In this document: positions 28,001 to 39,017 of the stretch, piece after piece
Layout of the letters: the number at the start of each line of letters is the position of its first letter
Numbering within the stretch: the first letter of the stretch is position 1
Assembly (NCBI RefSeq): GCF_030160395.1
Contig: NZ_BSOG01000004.1
Span: 307,844 to 371,843 of the forward strand
Source: Chitinimonas prasina
GTDB taxonomy: Bacteria; Pseudomonadota; Gammaproteobacteria; Burkholderiales; Chitinimonadaceae
Length of the DNA stretch: 64,000 bases
Direction: 5' to 3'
Notes under the pieces: model-generated
The model's database searches: none
Told to the model about the DNA's origin: nothing
Seen by the model: only the letters and a program-made list of their open reading frames with translations
Position numbers and translations under genes: made by a program

Positions 28001-29725
28001 TTAACCGGTTTTTTGATCAGAAGGATCGGCAGTGAGCCATTCGCGGATGATGGTAGCCACCATGCGCGGGTCTTCCTTGGCCATTTCCTTGGCGCGCTGT
28101 AGCAGCTCGCTGAATGCCGCCAACTGCGCACCCGCCTCGGCTTCGGCCACCACCTCAGCCTCCACCTCAGACTGCGCCAATTCCTCTGCCGTCAGGGCCA
28201 CGCCACCTTCCTCGCCCCCCATGGCACCCTTGTCCTGGCGTGGGCGTATCACATCGCGCAGGATGGGGCGCACCACACCAAACAGGAGGTAAGCCACCAC
28301 CAGGGCGATCAGGATGACCTTGAGGATATCGGCAGTATTGGCGATCAGGTATTCGGTCAGCTTCTCGAAGAAGGACTTGCCCGCCACATCCAGTATGCGG
28401 TCTGCAAAGGCAGCATTGACCACCTTCACTGAATCGCCCCGGTCCCGGTTGTAGCCTATGGCTTCCTGCACCAGGTTGGTCACCTGGTTGATCTCGGGCT
28501 GTGTCAGTGGTTGCGACTTCACGCCGCCATCCTTCTGCTGCACCCGCTTGAAGTTCACCACCACTGCGGCATTGACACGCTTGAGCACGCCCACCTGCTG
28601 GCGAACATGGGCAACGGTCTTGTCCACCTCGTAGTTGCGCGTCATCTCCTTGTGCGAGGTGGAGGACGGCGCATTGTTGACCGTCACGCCCGGCGGATTG
28701 GGCAAGGTGATGGGCGCACTGGCTGCACCGGGCGGCTGGTTTGATAAGGCACCCGGCACGCCTGAAGGCTGGCTGGCATTGGCACCCGCACCTTCGCTGG
28801 ACTGCTCGCTGCGTATGGCCGAGGCATTGGGCGGTGAATTGGGCTTGAACGTCTCCGATGCCTGCTCCACTTCGGAGAAGTCCATCTGAACCGTCACTTC
28901 GGCCTTGACGTTATCCTTGCCAACGATGGGTTCCAGTATTTTCTGGATACGCTCGGACAGCAGCGACTCCTGCTGCGCCACCAAAGCCATCTGCCGCTGG
29001 TTGAGCGAACCATTGCCACCATTGAGCAGGTCGGGCATGTTCGACAGCAGGCTGCCATCCTGATCCACCACCGTGACATTCTTGATAGGCAGATCAGGTA
29101 CGCTGCTGGACACCAGATGGATGATGCCGGCAATCTGCGCCCCATCCAGGGCACGGCCCGGATGCAGGGTCAGCAGTACCGAAGCGGTAGGTTTCTGCTG
29201 CTCACGCAGAAATACGGTCTGCTTGGGCATGGCCAGATGGATGCGTGCCGAAGCGACGGCTGAGAGCGATTCAATCGACCGTGCCAGCTCGCCTTCAACC
29301 GCACGCTGGTAATTGACCTGCTCGCCGAACTGGCTGATGCCGAATTTCTGGTTATCCAGCAACTCGAAACCCACAGTGCCGCCCTTGGGCAAACCCTGTG
29401 ACGCCAGTTGCAGCCGCGCCGCGTGCACCATTTCGGCCGGCACCGAGATCACGCCGCCGGGTTCAAGCTTGTAGGGGATATTCTGCTGTTGCAGTATCTG
29501 AACGATCTGGCCGCCATCCTTATCGGAAATATTGGCGAACAGTATCTTGTAGCCGGGGTCGCGCGCCCACAGCACACCAATGACCAGCGCCGCCACCACG
29601 GCTGCAATGACGGCTATCGTGAGTATCTTGCGCGTATTGGGGAGTTGATTGAACTGCTGGATGAGGTTGGGACGCTCACCCTGCTGTACATCTCGATTGT
29701 CGACGGCTACGACCGCGTCATCCAT
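28001..29725 (-). CDS. fliF: Flagellar MS-ring protein FliF
   Basis: A 574-residue protein with two TM helices flanking a large periplasmic part: TM1 near residues 34-52 (ILTIAVIAAVVAALVIGVL) and TM2 near 455-478 (LKVILIALVVAYLLFGVVRP). The periplasmic part has YRSC/RBM blocks such as YKILFANISDKDGGQIVQIL and QLASQGLPKGGTVGFELLD. A Pro/Ala/Ser-rich loop lies in the middle (PSGVPGALSNQPPGAASAP). The C-terminal cytosolic tail binds FliG, ending VATIIREWLTADP. It nucleates basal-body assembly. Confidence 0.95.
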   Translation of the reverse strand: MDDAVVAVDNRDVQQGERPNLIQQFNQLPNTRKILTIAVIAAVVAALVIGVLWARDPGYKILFANISDKDGGQIVQILQQQNIPYKLEPGGVISVPAEMVHAARLQLASQGLPKGGTVGFELLDNQKFGISQFGEQVNYQRAVEGELARSIESLSAVASARIHLAMPKQTVFLREQQKPTASVLLTLHPGRALDGAQIAGIIHLVSSSVPDLPIKNVTVVDQDGSLLSNMPDLLNGGNGSLNQRQMALVAQQESLLSERIQKILEPIVGKDNVKAEVTVQMDFSEVEQASETFKPNSPPNASAIRSEQSSEGAGANASQPSGVPGALSNQPPGAASAPITLPNPPGVTVNNAPSSTSHKEMTRNYEVDKTVAHVRQQVGVLKRVNAAVVVNFKRVQQKDGGVKSQPLTQPEINQVTNLVQEAIGYNRDRGDSVKVVNAAFADRILDVAGKSFFEKLTEYLIANTADILKVILIALVVAYLLFGVVRPILRDVIRPRQDKGAMGGEEGGVALTAEELAQSEVEAEVVAEAEAGAQLAAFSELLQRAKEMAKEDPRMVATIIREWLTADPSDQKTG

Positions 29726-29738
29726 ATATCAGGCGATA

Positions 29739-30062
29739 TCACACCTGCATGTTCATAACTTCCTGGTATGCGGACACCAGCTTGTTACGAACCTGCACCA
29801 TAGTCTGGAAAGACAGGCTCGCCTTCTGCAGCGAGACCATCACGTCTTGCAGGTTGGCGTTGGGGTCGCCCATTTCGAACGCCTGCTGCTTGGCCTGCGA
29901 ATCGAGTTGCATCTGATTGACCTGGTCCAGCGACGACTTCAGCACAGACGCGAAATCACCACCTTCCGGCAAGGCCTCTGCAGCGGACGAAGACTGCCCG
30001 GCCGCCTTGGCGGACATGGCCTTTAATTCGCCCAGCAGGTTGTCTATCCCTTGCACGCTCAT
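29739..30062 (-). CDS. fliE: Flagellar hook-basal body complex protein FliE
   Basis: A 107-residue protein with the FliE pattern: MSVQGIDNLLGELKAM, FASVLKSSLDQVNQMQ and LQDVMVSLQKASLSFQTMVQ through VSAYQEVMNMQV. FliE links the MS ring to the proximal rod and is exported early. The ATG at 30062 has GAGG five bases upstream; a longer frame up to 30158 would cross the sigma-54 promoter and overlap fleR. It heads the fliE-R operon. Confidence 0.95.
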   Translation of the reverse strand: MSVQGIDNLLGELKAMSAKAAGQSSSAAEALPEGGDFASVLKSSLDQVNQMQLDSQAKQQAFEMGDPNANLQDVMVSLQKASLSFQTMVQVRNKLVSAYQEVMNMQV

Positions 30063-30113
30063 GATGCACCTCGAAACTGCGTGAAATTGTATGTGTCTCG
30101 CTTGAACAATAGC

Positions 30114-30131
30114 AAGCAATCCGCAGGCCAA
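30114..30131 (-). promoter_or_regulatory. Sigma-54 promoter for the fliE operon
   Basis: On the minus strand the site reads TTGGCCTGCGGATTGCTT. It has the -24 GG and -12 GC with exactly ten bases between, and the TTGGC and TTGCT context of the RpoN consensus. It lies in the 80-bp gap between fleR and fliE, with about 50 bases from the -12 element to the fliE ATG. The adjacent FleR-type activator is the likely driver. Confidence 0.75.
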
Positions 30132-30142
30132 CAGGCCTTTTA

Positions 30143-31510
<1,368 letters not shown>

Positions 31511-31548
31511 GGCTCTGTTTCTGCTTGTAAAGGGTTATGCGGCCGAGC

Positions 31549-32265
31549 TTACACGGCACCCGGCGCTTTGGGGAGCGGTGTACGCAGGCACGCCTGCAGG
31601 CGGCCAGGCAATTCGCCCAGGGGCACTACTTCGTCCACCCCACCCAGGGCGATGGCTTCCTTGGGCATGCCGAACACCACACAGCTGGCCTCGTCCTGGG
31701 CGAAATTGTAGGCACCGGCCCGTTTCATCTCCAGCATGCCTTGCGCACCGTCACGCCCCATGCCCGTCAGTATCACGCCCACAGCAAAGCGCCCCGCATG
31801 GTTGGCGGCAGAGCGGAACAGCACATCGACCGATGGCCGATGCCGATTGACCGGATGTGCCTTGGACAACTCACAGACATAGTGCCCGCCGGACAAACCC
31901 AGCATCAGGTGAGAATGCCCAGGCGCAATATAGACATGACCGGGCAAGACGACTTCGCCTTGCTCGGCCTCCTTGACGTGCAAGGTACACAGGCTGTCCA
32001 GTCGCGCCGCAAACGGGGCAGTAAACATCTCGGGCATATGCTGGGCCACCAGCACGGCAGGCATATTCTCGGGCAAAGGCTGCAGAAAATGCTTGAGGGC
32101 CTCGGTGCCGCCGGTAGAGGCGCCGACGATCACTACACGCTCAGCCGGGCCGCGTACCGGCTTATCGAACAAGGGCAGCACCACATCGGCACTATGGCTA
32201 GGCGGTATTTCCAGGCCGGCTTGGGCCTGCTCGGTGGAGCGCTTACCGTGATCGTGTGCGCTCAT
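31549..32265 (-). CDS. cheB: Stand-alone CheB methylesterase domain
   Basis: A 238-residue protein with the CheB catalytic domain only. The triad is visible: Ser in [14 protein letters not shown], His in [11 protein letters not shown] and Asp in [14 protein letters not shown]. The first 42 residues are a polar extension, and the usual N-terminal receiver and linker are missing. It should remove methyl groups from, or deamidate, glutamates of chemoreceptors, but cannot be activated through its own phosphorylation. The start overlaps the end of the REC-SpoIIE gene by four bases, so the two are coupled. No cheR is near. Confidence 0.88.
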   Translation of the reverse strand: MSAHDHGKRSTEQAQAGLEIPPSHSADVVLPLFDKPVRGPAERVVIVGASTGGTEALKHFLQPLPENMPAVLVAQHMPEMFTAPFAARLDSLCTLHVKEAEQGEVVLPGHVYIAPGHSHLMLGLSGGHYVCELSKAHPVNRHRPSVDVLFRSAANHAGRFAVGVILTGMGRDGAQGMLEMKRAGAYNFAQDEASCVVFGMPKEAIALGGVDEVVPLGELPGRLQACLRTPLPKAPGAV

Positions 32266-33950
32266 AAGGCTTGTCGCGTCAGGTAGCAGGCCTCAACCGT
32301 ATTGCCGTTGCCGAAGAAGCGCAGCGAAGCGCACAGCGCATTCACCAGTGCAATGCCACGACCACTGGGCCGCAAGTTGTCCGGCGCCTCCTGCCAACTC
32401 CAATCAAAACCCGCCCCGCTATCCGCCACGCGTATCCTCAACATGGTGCGGCCACCCAGATCGTAGCCGGCCAGCTCTATCTCTACCCTGCCTTCGCGCA
32501 AAGCGACCAGACGGCGCGCGCGCTCGGCCAGGTAGACCTCCATGCCGTCAGTACCCTCCTTGATGTCGGACGACAATTCCAGCAGGCCATGATCCACCGC
32601 GTTGACAAACAACTCGGTGAGTATCAGGAAGATATCTGCATGGGCCTGAGTCAGCGGCTTGACCTGACTGATAAAGCCCATGATCAAGGGTACGGTATGC
32701 AGCGTCTTGAGTTCTTCGGCACCAAGGGACAACACATAACGCCAGCGAGCCTCGCCGGCAATCTGCGGTAATTCTCCCACCTCCACATGTTCGGGTAGCG
32801 GCAGAACAGCATCTGGATCCAGGTCGACAATGGCCAGTGACACATCATCATGGCAGCTGGCACCGCCAAGGAAGTCAGACAGCATATCGACTGTCCGGGT
32901 CAGCGCCTCAGCCGCAGGGCGGCCTCCGCAGGCCAGCCCCAAGCGTGTCACACCAAAGGCCTCACCGAATTCGTTGCGCGCCTCCAAGAGGCCATCGGAG
33001 CAAAGCACCAGATTGGCCCGTCGATTAAACTGGTAGCGCTCGGTTTCCAGCTCCAGCGCATCGATGGGCAGGATACCCAGCGGTAGATGACGCGAAGGCC
33101 AGCGCTTCAGCACCCCTCCCCTATCGTCATACAGCTGCAGCTCAGGGATGCCGCCATTCCATACTTCGATGGTGCGCTTGACGAAATCGACCGCCACGAA
33201 CGCCACTGCCACGAATCGGCCCACCGGCAAGACCTGTCGCACCTTGCGGTGCATTTCCATCAGGATATCGGTCAGTGCAAAGCCGCGCTCGGTCATGGCA
33301 TAGAAGGGCTGTGTCAACGGCAGCACATTCAACGCCGCCGTCAGCCCATGCCCTATGCCGTCAGCCAGCATCAGATGCAATACCTGACCAGGCGTACGTG
33401 CTGCTGCCACCAGGTCGCCCGACAGGCTCTCGGCTGGCGCAATCCAGCTATGCAATTGCGGATCGGACAAGCGTTCGCGATTGACCAGCTGTTCCATCAA
33501 ATGCCGGGCAACCCGTTTTTCTTCTTCCGCACGGTCGAAATAGCCTGCCAGCTTCTCGGCTTGCTCACGCACCTTGCGATTCAGCTCTACGGTCCGCTCT
33601 ATAGCCTTGATCTTGGCTTCCAGAATACGGAAATTGACGGGCTTGAGTAGGTAATCGTCGGCACCGATCTCCATGGCATCGGCCAGTTTGGTCACTTCTT
33701 CCACCGCCGTAATAAGCACGATGGGCACCCAGCGTGCCGACATACGCTGCTTGATCTGGCGCCCAGCCTCTGGACCATCCAGCCGTGGCATCAGCATGTC
33801 CATCAACACCATGTCGGGTTGCTCGGCCATGCATTGCTCAACCGCCTCGATGCCATCGTTGGCCAGGATCAATTGATGACCCAGCGACTCAACAAAGCGA
33901 CCGATCAGCAGCCGGACAACTTCAGCGTCATCTGCCAGCAGGACTTTCAT
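32262..33950 (-). CDS. REC-SpoIIE phosphatase-anti-sigma kinase fusion (HsbR-like)
   Basis: A 562-residue three-domain protein. Residues 1-120 are a receiver (D7-D8, phospho-acceptor D51 in [13 protein letters not shown]). Residues about 165-385 are a PP2C/SpoIIE serine phosphatase ([57 protein letters not shown]) with the metal-binding aspartates. The C-terminus is an RsbW-like GHKL kinase ([32 protein letters not shown]). This resembles Pseudomonas HsbR, which phosphorylates and dephosphorylates the STAS antagonist HsbA. The STAS gene 20 bp upstream is the natural partner. Confidence 0.9.
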   Translation of the reverse strand: MKVLLADDAEVVRLLIGRFVESLGHQLILANDGIEAVEQCMAEQPDMVLMDMLMPRLDGPEAGRQIKQRMSARWVPIVLITAVEEVTKLADAMEIGADDYLLKPVNFRILEAKIKAIERTVELNRKVREQAEKLAGYFDRAEEEKRVARHLMEQLVNRERLSDPQLHSWIAPAESLSGDLVAAARTPGQVLHLMLADGIGHGLTAALNVLPLTQPFYAMTERGFALTDILMEMHRKVRQVLPVGRFVAVAFVAVDFVKRTIEVWNGGIPELQLYDDRGGVLKRWPSRHLPLGILPIDALELETERYQFNRRANLVLCSDGLLEARNEFGEAFGVTRLGLACGGRPAAEALTRTVDMLSDFLGGASCHDDVSLAIVDLDPDAVLPLPEHVEVGELPQIAGEARWRYVLSLGAEELKTLHTVPLIMGFISQVKPLTQAHADIFLILTELFVNAVDHGLLELSSDIKEGTDGMEVYLAERARRLVALREGRVEIELAGYDLGGRTMLRIRVADSGAGFDWSWQEAPDNLRPSGRGIALVNALCASLRFFGNGNTVEACYLTRQAL

Positions 33951-33969
33951 AGCTAGGCGGGCTCAACCT

Positions 33970-34275
33970 TTAGCGGATGGTGAAAATCTTGCCGAAGCAA
34001 GCGATCTCCAGTACCTGGCGCACGGTATCCCGACAATTAACCAGAGCCAGCGTCTTACCCGCTGCTGCAGCCTTCTCCTTCAGCAGCAGCAGCATGCCCA
34101 GGGCAGAGCTATCGAGGTAGTCGACTTGTTGGAAATCTACCAACACCTCATTTACGCCGGCAGCGCCCAGCACTTCATCGCAGGCCTGTCGAAAATCGCG
34201 GTGGGCGCTGAAGTCAAATTGACCCGAGAGCAGCAAGCGGCCGGTTTGGCCGTCAATTTCAACGATGGCAGTCAT
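33970..34275 (-). CDS. STAS-domain anti-sigma factor antagonist (HsbA-like)
   Basis: A 101-residue STAS domain. The phosphorylation loop VDYLDSSALGMLLLLKEKA has the Asp and Ser pair (D55, S56, S57) of the SpoIIAA/RsbV family. The start is well placed at 34275. It precedes the phosphatase/kinase fusion gene, so the two should form a partner-switching pair in which the serine phosphorylation state decides which protein is bound. In Pseudomonas the homologous HsbA binds FlgM or a diguanylate cyclase; the target here is not visible. Confidence 0.9.
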   Translation of the reverse strand: MTAIVEIDGQTGRLLLSGQFDFSAHRDFRQACDEVLGAAGVNEVLVDFQQVDYLDSSALGMLLLLKEKAAAAGKTLALVNCRDTVRQVLEIACFGKIFTIR

Positions 34276-34349
34276 GATGATTTCGTTTTTCCTAATTAAC
34301 CAAGATGAATTGAATAATAGATGGACTATGTCGTTATCACGATAGGGAG

Positions 34350-35531
34350 CTAATGCGCGACTGGCAACAGAATCGTGAATCGTGCGCCCTCACCCGGCGC
34401 TGAAACCACATCGATTTCCCCGCCCAGCGCAGTCACCAGATTGCGCACGATCGCCAGCCCCAGACCGGTGCCTTCCTTGCGTGTAGTGAAGAAAGGCTCA
34501 AACAAGCGTTCGCGTACTGCTTCGGCCATGCCACACCCCTCGTCCGCCACCTCCAGGCGCCACGCTACGCCCTGCTGCTGCAAGGCCAGCTCAATCTCCT
34601 GGCCCGGCCCGGTTGCCTGCAGGGCGTTCTCCAGCAGGTTGATCAAGGCTCCGGTCAATTCCTTGCGGTTTGCCCTGACCCAGGCCGGCCCTGCCGGCAG
34701 GCTTAGCTGCCATACACGATCTTGCCCGTCATCCTGGGGTTGCACTGTCTGTATCGCTTCTTCCGCTACGGCCACCAGATCCACCTGTTCAAACTCTGCC
34801 TGCTGTCCACGTACAAACAGCAGCATGTTTTGTATCAGGGTTTCGAGGTAGCGTAGCCGAGCCAGCGATTTCTCGCCAAACTTGATCCGATCCGCTTCGC
34901 CCAGTTGGGGCCGCGCCAGGTTGGCTGTATACAACAAGGCCGTCGCCAAGGGCGTGCGCAGCTGATGCGCCAGCCCTGCCGCCATCTCACCCATGGAAGC
35001 CAGGCGCTTATGCTGTTCCAGTTGCCGGCGCAGGCGCCAGCTCTCGCTGACATCATGCACCAGCAGGATGCGCTCGCCGCCGGGCAACTGGCTGGTCACG
35101 ATGCTGAGGCGCTTCTCAACCCCATCGGGCAACAGCAACTGCCACTCATTGACTACCGATGTCGCCACCAGCTCAGGCTCGATGGCCTCATGCCAGTCCA
35201 GCCCGATCAAGGCCGCGCCAAAGATAGCCGACGCAGCAGGATTGGCCGTCAGCACCCGATTCTCCCCATCCAGTTCCACCACCCCGCCAGGCAAGGCTGC
35301 CAGCAAGGTCTCCAGCCGGCTCGACAAGGCGGCTTTCTCCTCGAACTGCTGGCGCAAGGCGCCGTTGGCCACCGCCAACTCCTGGGTCAGCGAACCCACC
35401 TGCTGCTCCAGCTCCTGATAGGACTCGACCAACTGGCGGGATGCCTCATTGAACAGGCTGAATGCCTGCTCTAGTTCAGCACGGTCTATCTTGTCGCCGC
35501 CCGCAGCGGCATCGACCGGTTTTGCTTCCAA
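34350..35531 (-). CDS. fleS: Flagellar sensor histidine kinase FleS/FlrB
   Basis: A 393-residue soluble kinase. It has an N-terminal coiled coil (RQLVESYQELEQQVGSL), a PAS domain (about 65-165, ELDGENRVLTANPAASAIFG), a dimerisation H-box with GLAHQLRTPLATALLY, and an HATPase domain with INLLENALQATGPGQ (N), DEGCGMAE (G1) and GTGLGLAIVRNLV (G2). There are no TM helices, as in FleS/FlrB. It is in the same direction as fleR but separated from it by the STAS, phosphatase and cheB genes. It probably phosphorylates FleR once the early flagellar parts are in place. Confidence 0.88.
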   Translation of the reverse strand: MEAKPVDAAAGGDKIDRAELEQAFSLFNEASRQLVESYQELEQQVGSLTQELAVANGALRQQFEEKAALSSRLETLLAALPGGVVELDGENRVLTANPAASAIFGAALIGLDWHEAIEPELVATSVVNEWQLLLPDGVEKRLSIVTSQLPGGERILLVHDVSESWRLRRQLEQHKRLASMGEMAAGLAHQLRTPLATALLYTANLARPQLGEADRIKFGEKSLARLRYLETLIQNMLLFVRGQQAEFEQVDLVAVAEEAIQTVQPQDDGQDRVWQLSLPAGPAWVRANRKELTGALINLLENALQATGPGQEIELALQQQGVAWRLEVADEGCGMAEAVRERLFEPFFTTRKEGTGLGLAIVRNLVTALGGEIDVVSAPGEGARFTILLPVAH

Positions 35532-35627
35532 TGTGAGCGTCCTTGTTGAGCGTATTGTTTTGGATTATAAAAATTTCGACAAAGTCGTGCTGAAAACCGC
35601 ACTCAGCTTGCAATCTGGGCCATAGAG

Positions 35628-35635
35628 GGCGATAA
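35628..35635 (+). promoter_or_regulatory. Possible sigma-28 (FliA) -10 element before the cheV-cheA operon
   Basis: GGCGATAA matches seven of eight bases of the FliA -10 consensus GCCGATAA. The -35 region eleven bases upstream (TGCAATCT) fits only about half of the consensus. It lies 164 bp before the cheV start in the fleS-cheV gap. It is a weak candidate. Confidence 0.28.
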
Positions 35636-35798
35636 ATAAAACGAAGCCGCCCCTCAGGATTGCGCCAGCACAAGGAAGTGCATGCGCAATTCAGGGTAAG
35701 GTAGAATATTCGAAGTGACTGATGTTTGCCGGTATCGCATGCCACCGCGCATGCTTGCAACGTCACAGCCTCCCCAACATTACCGCGGAGCCGCAACC

Positions 35799-36758
35799 GT
35801 GTCCGACTTGCTCAAGAAAATCGACGCGCGCACCAAACTCGCCGGCACCAACAAGCTAGAAATCCTGCTGTTCACGCTGGGTATGGATACACGTTCGGGC
35901 CGGCGTGAAAACTTCGGCATCAATGTATTCAAGGTGCGCGAGGTGATGCGCACCCCCGAAATCACCCAGGCACCCGAGATGCCTCCTGCGGTGGAGGGCA
36001 TGGTCAGCCTTCGGGGCAACCTGATACCCGTCATCGATCTTGCCAGCTACGTGGGTGTCAAGACCGACAGCAAACCCGACATAATGATTGTGTCTGAGTA
36101 CAACGGTCACACCCAGGGCTTCCTGGTCGAGGCCGTGGACACCATCCTGCGGCTGGACTGGTCGCAGATGCGTGTACCGCCTGAAATGCTCAACAACAAT
36201 CTTCGCGGCCTGGTTACCGCCGTTACCGAGCTCGATAGCGGCAAGCTAGTGATGATGCTGGACGTGGAGAAAGTCCTCGCCGAAACCAATCAAATGGACG
36301 ACTCCGCCGAATTCAAGACCATACGGCCGGTAAGTGACTTGGTTGGCAAGACGGTGTTCTATGCCGATGATTCGGCCATTGCCCGCAAGCAGATACAACG
36401 AACCCTGGATGCGCTTGAACTCAACTATGTTGAAGCCATCAACGGCAAACGAGCCTGGGACGAGCTGCAACGCATTGCGGCGCAGGCAGAAGTGATGGGC
36501 AAGCCGGTCAGGGATTTCGTACATATGATACTGACCGATGTGGAAATGCCCGAGATGGATGGCTACATGCTGACCAAAACGGTCAAGGGAGATCCCCGCT
36601 TTGCTGGCATCCCCATCCTGATGCATTCTTCCCTGTCGGGGATGTCGAACCAGAAGCTGGGGCAGTCGGTTGGCGTCGATGCCTATGTCGCCAAGTTCGA
36701 GCCGCACAAGTTGACGGAAGCGATCACCACCATGTTGCGTAACGCCGCCCAGCACTGA
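35799..36758 (+). CDS. cheV: Chemotaxis adaptor-receiver protein CheV, copy 1
   Basis: A 319-residue protein with a CheW-like domain (residues 1-165; ILLFTLG, FGINVFKVREVMRTPEIT, VSLRGNLIPVIDLASYVG). A receiver domain follows (about 180-315, VFYADDSAIARKQIQ, with the phospho-acceptor in HMILTDVEMPEMDGYML). CheV couples receptors to CheA and may act as a phosphate sink. The GTG start at 35799 has GGAG eight bases upstream. The gene is followed by a second cheV 32 bp later. Confidence 0.94.
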   Translation: MSDLLKKIDARTKLAGTNKLEILLFTLGMDTRSGRRENFGINVFKVREVMRTPEITQAPEMPPAVEGMVSLRGNLIPVIDLASYVGVKTDSKPDIMIVSEYNGHTQGFLVEAVDTILRLDWSQMRVPPEMLNNNLRGLVTAVTELDSGKLVMMLDVEKVLAETNQMDDSAEFKTIRPVSDLVGKTVFYADDSAIARKQIQRTLDALELNYVEAINGKRAWDELQRIAAQAEVMGKPVRDFVHMILTDVEMPEMDGYMLTKTVKGDPRFAGIPILMHSSLSGMSNQKLGQSVGVDAYVAKFEPHKLTEAITTMLRNAAQH

Positions 36759-36790
36759 GCCACAGATAGATCTGCGTACAAGGGAAAGCC

Positions 36791-37726
36791 ATGTCCAACG
36801 CAAACTCCACCCTGCTCGACAGCGTCGATGCCCGAACCAAGCTGGCGGGCTCGAACAAGATGGAAATCCTGTTGTTCTCGCTGGGTACCCGCGAGACCTT
36901 CGGGATCAACGTCTTCAAGGTCAGGGAAGTCTCGCAGACCCCCAAGATCACAAAGACACCCAATATGCCGGTTGGCGTGGAAGGTGTGATTTCACTTCGT
37001 GGCAATATCATCCCGGTCATTTCCCTGGCCAAATTTGTCTGCCCCAATGATCCGGACGCGCAAAACGAAGAAACCATGATTGTTACCGAGTTCTCCAAGC
37101 ACACCCAGGGCTTCTTGGTGCGCTCGGTGGACCGCATCATCCGGGTGGACTGGAACAAGGTGCGTGCGCCGGAAACCATGCTGGCCGGCAACCAGGCGCT
37201 GATCACTGCGATTACTGAACTCGACGATGGCAAGCTGGTATCGATACTGGACGTCGAGCAGATACTAGCCAGTGTCATCGGTGAAACCTTTGTGCCAGAC
37301 ATACCCTCGGTCAGCGTGGACCAGGAAAAATTCATGTTCTTTGTGGACGACTCGGTGGTTGCCCGCAAGGAGATCGTCAGCGTGCTCGACAAGATCAGCG
37401 TCAAGTACCAGCAAGCAAACAATGGCGCCGAGGCCTGGGACAAGTTGCAGAACATTGCCACCCGTTACCAGCACGACAGCCAACCCCTGAGCCACCATCT
37501 CAAGCTGATTCTGGTCGATGCCGAAATGCCGGAGATGGACGGCTATGTGCTGACCAAGCACATCAAATCCGATACCCGATTCCAGGGTATTCCGGTCGTC
37601 ATGCACTCCTCGCTGTCATCCAATGCCAACCGGGCCATGGGCAGCAGCGTGGGCGTTGACGCCTACGTCGCCAAATTCGATCCTTTCGTATTGGCGGAAA
37701 CCATTTCTCCTTTCCTGCAAAGCTGA
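36791..37726 (+). CDS. cheV: Chemotaxis adaptor-receiver protein CheV, copy 2
   Basis: A 311-residue CheV, clearly a relative of the gene before it. They share DARTKLAGxNKxEILLF, FGINVFKVREV, EMPEMDGY and the tail SVGVDAYVAKF. The CheW-like part (1-160) carries VISLRGNIIPVISLAKFVCP and the receiver part FFVDDSVVARKEIVS and LKLILVDAEMPEMDGYVL. The two probably arose by tandem duplication and then diverged, perhaps to serve different receptors. An AAGGGAAAG ribosome site precedes the ATG. Confidence 0.94.
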   Translation: MSNANSTLLDSVDARTKLAGSNKMEILLFSLGTRETFGINVFKVREVSQTPKITKTPNMPVGVEGVISLRGNIIPVISLAKFVCPNDPDAQNEETMIVTEFSKHTQGFLVRSVDRIIRVDWNKVRAPETMLAGNQALITAITELDDGKLVSILDVEQILASVIGETFVPDIPSVSVDQEKFMFFVDDSVVARKEIVSVLDKISVKYQQANNGAEAWDKLQNIATRYQHDSQPLSHHLKLILVDAEMPEMDGYVLTKHIKSDTRFQGIPVVMHSSLSSNANRAMGSSVGVDAYVAKFDPFVLAETISPFLQS

Positions 37727-37783
37727 ACTACACCGTAACGCGGTTAACCGCACGCCCGTACGCGGGGTCTCTCGGAGCAAGAC

Positions 37784-38173
37784 ATGACGGACAAGAACAT
37801 TCGATTTCTGGTGGTTGACGACTTTTCCACGATGCGCCGCATCGTTCGTAACCTGCTCAAGGAGCTGGGCTTCAGCAACGTCGAAGAGGCCGAAGATGGC
37901 CAGGTCGCGCTGCACAAGCTCAAGTCCACCACTTTCGATTTCGTCGTTTCCGACTGGAACATGCCGAACATGACGGGTATCGAACTGTTGAAGGCTGTAC
38001 GTGCTGATCCAACGCTCAAGCACCTGCCCTTTCTGATGATCACTGCCGAGGCGAAGAAGGAGAACATCGTCGAGGCGGCGCAGGCAGGCGCCAGTGGCTA
38101 TATCGTCAAGCCGTTCACGGCAGCTACGCTTGATGAAAAGCTCGGCAAGATCTTCCAGACCCTCAACAAATAA
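37784..38173 (+). CDS. cheY: Chemotaxis response regulator CheY
   Basis: A 129-residue single receiver domain, the canonical CheY length. D12-D13, phospho-acceptor D57 in [13 protein letters not shown], Thr in [11 protein letters not shown] and Lys in [15 protein letters not shown] are all present. It binds FliM when phosphorylated by CheA and reverses flagellar rotation. The FliM of this window keeps the docking peptide. It precedes cheZ by 14 bp in the usual cheY-cheZ order. Confidence 0.97.
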   Translation: MTDKNIRFLVVDDFSTMRRIVRNLLKELGFSNVEEAEDGQVALHKLKSTTFDFVVSDWNMPNMTGIELLKAVRADPTLKHLPFLMITAEAKKENIVEAAQAGASGYIVKPFTAATLDEKLGKIFQTLNK

Positions 38174-38187
38174 AACGGGAGTCCAAC

Positions 38188-38991
38188 GTGAGCGATAAAG
38201 CCATCAACAGCGGTGACTCCGACGAACTGCAAGCCTTGTTCGATAGCATCGTCAATGCCAATCAACCCGATGAGGCCCCTGCTCCGGCAGCCGCCGCGCC
38301 TGCGCCCGAACCCGTTGCCGAAACACCACCGCCGAGCGCCGCCCCCAATGCCGCAATGAGCATGGAGGACCCCGCCCGCTCCATGTTTGCCAGCATCGGC
38401 CAATTGACTCGCAAGGTGCACGACGCCCTGCGCGAGATGGGCTACGACAAATCGCTGGAAAAGGCCGCTGCCGCCATCCCCGATGCGCGTGACCGCCTGT
38501 CCTATGTTGCCACCCTGACTGAACAAGCCGCCAACCGCACCCTGAATGCGGTGGATGTAGCCCAGCCGCTGCAGGACAAGATCGAGGCCGACTCCGAAGC
38601 CCTGGCCAGCGAATGGGACAAGCTCTACGCCAATCAATTGTCGGTCGAGGAGTTCAAGCAGCTGGCTGCGCGCACCCGCGAGCACCTGAAGACATCTGCC
38701 GCTAATGCCCGCGCCACCAACTCGCAATTGCTCGAGATCATGATGGCCCAGGATTTCCAGGATTTGACCGGCCAGGTCATCAAGAAGATCGTGGAAATGG
38801 CCAAGGAGATGGAAGGCAGCCTGTTCGAGTTCCTGGTGCAGTTCTCGCCGGCCGGCACGGGCAAGCCCCTACCCATAGGCGAAGTCGATGCCAGCTTGGA
38901 AAACGGCCCGGTCTACAATGCAGATGGCCGTACTGATGTCGTTACCAACCAGGAACAGGTGGATGACCTGCTTGCCAGCCTGGGCTTCTGA
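38188..38991 (+). CDS. cheZ: CheY phosphatase CheZ
   Basis: A 267-residue protein with an Ala/Pro-rich N-terminal insert (PAPAAAAPAPEPVAETPP). The long four-helix bundle follows. The catalytic segment MAQDFQDLTGQVIKKIVEM holds the glutamine and aspartate that attack CheY-P. The C-terminal CheY-binding peptide is QEQVDDLLASLGF. CheZ is longer than the 214-residue E. coli protein because of the insert. It lies between cheY and cheA. Confidence 0.95.
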   Translation: MSDKAINSGDSDELQALFDSIVNANQPDEAPAPAAAAPAPEPVAETPPPSAAPNAAMSMEDPARSMFASIGQLTRKVHDALREMGYDKSLEKAAAAIPDARDRLSYVATLTEQAANRTLNAVDVAQPLQDKIEADSEALASEWDKLYANQLSVEEFKQLAARTREHLKTSAANARATNSQLLEIMMAQDFQDLTGQVIKKIVEMAKEMEGSLFEFLVQFSPAGTGKPLPIGEVDASLENGPVYNADGRTDVVTNQEQVDDLLASLGF

Positions 38992-39017
38992 TCTGGCCTA
39001 GCCAAAAGGATGATGCC

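Noticed and set aside
26530..28035. A 501-codon plus-strand frame across the fliH-fliG-fliF region
   Set aside because: It crosses the repeat and several real genes of the opposite strand and has no recognisable domain.
35610..35622. A sigma-54-like site upstream of fleS (minus strand TGGCCCAGATTGC)
   Set aside because: The GG and GC are only eight bases apart instead of ten, so sigma-54 would not be expected to use it.
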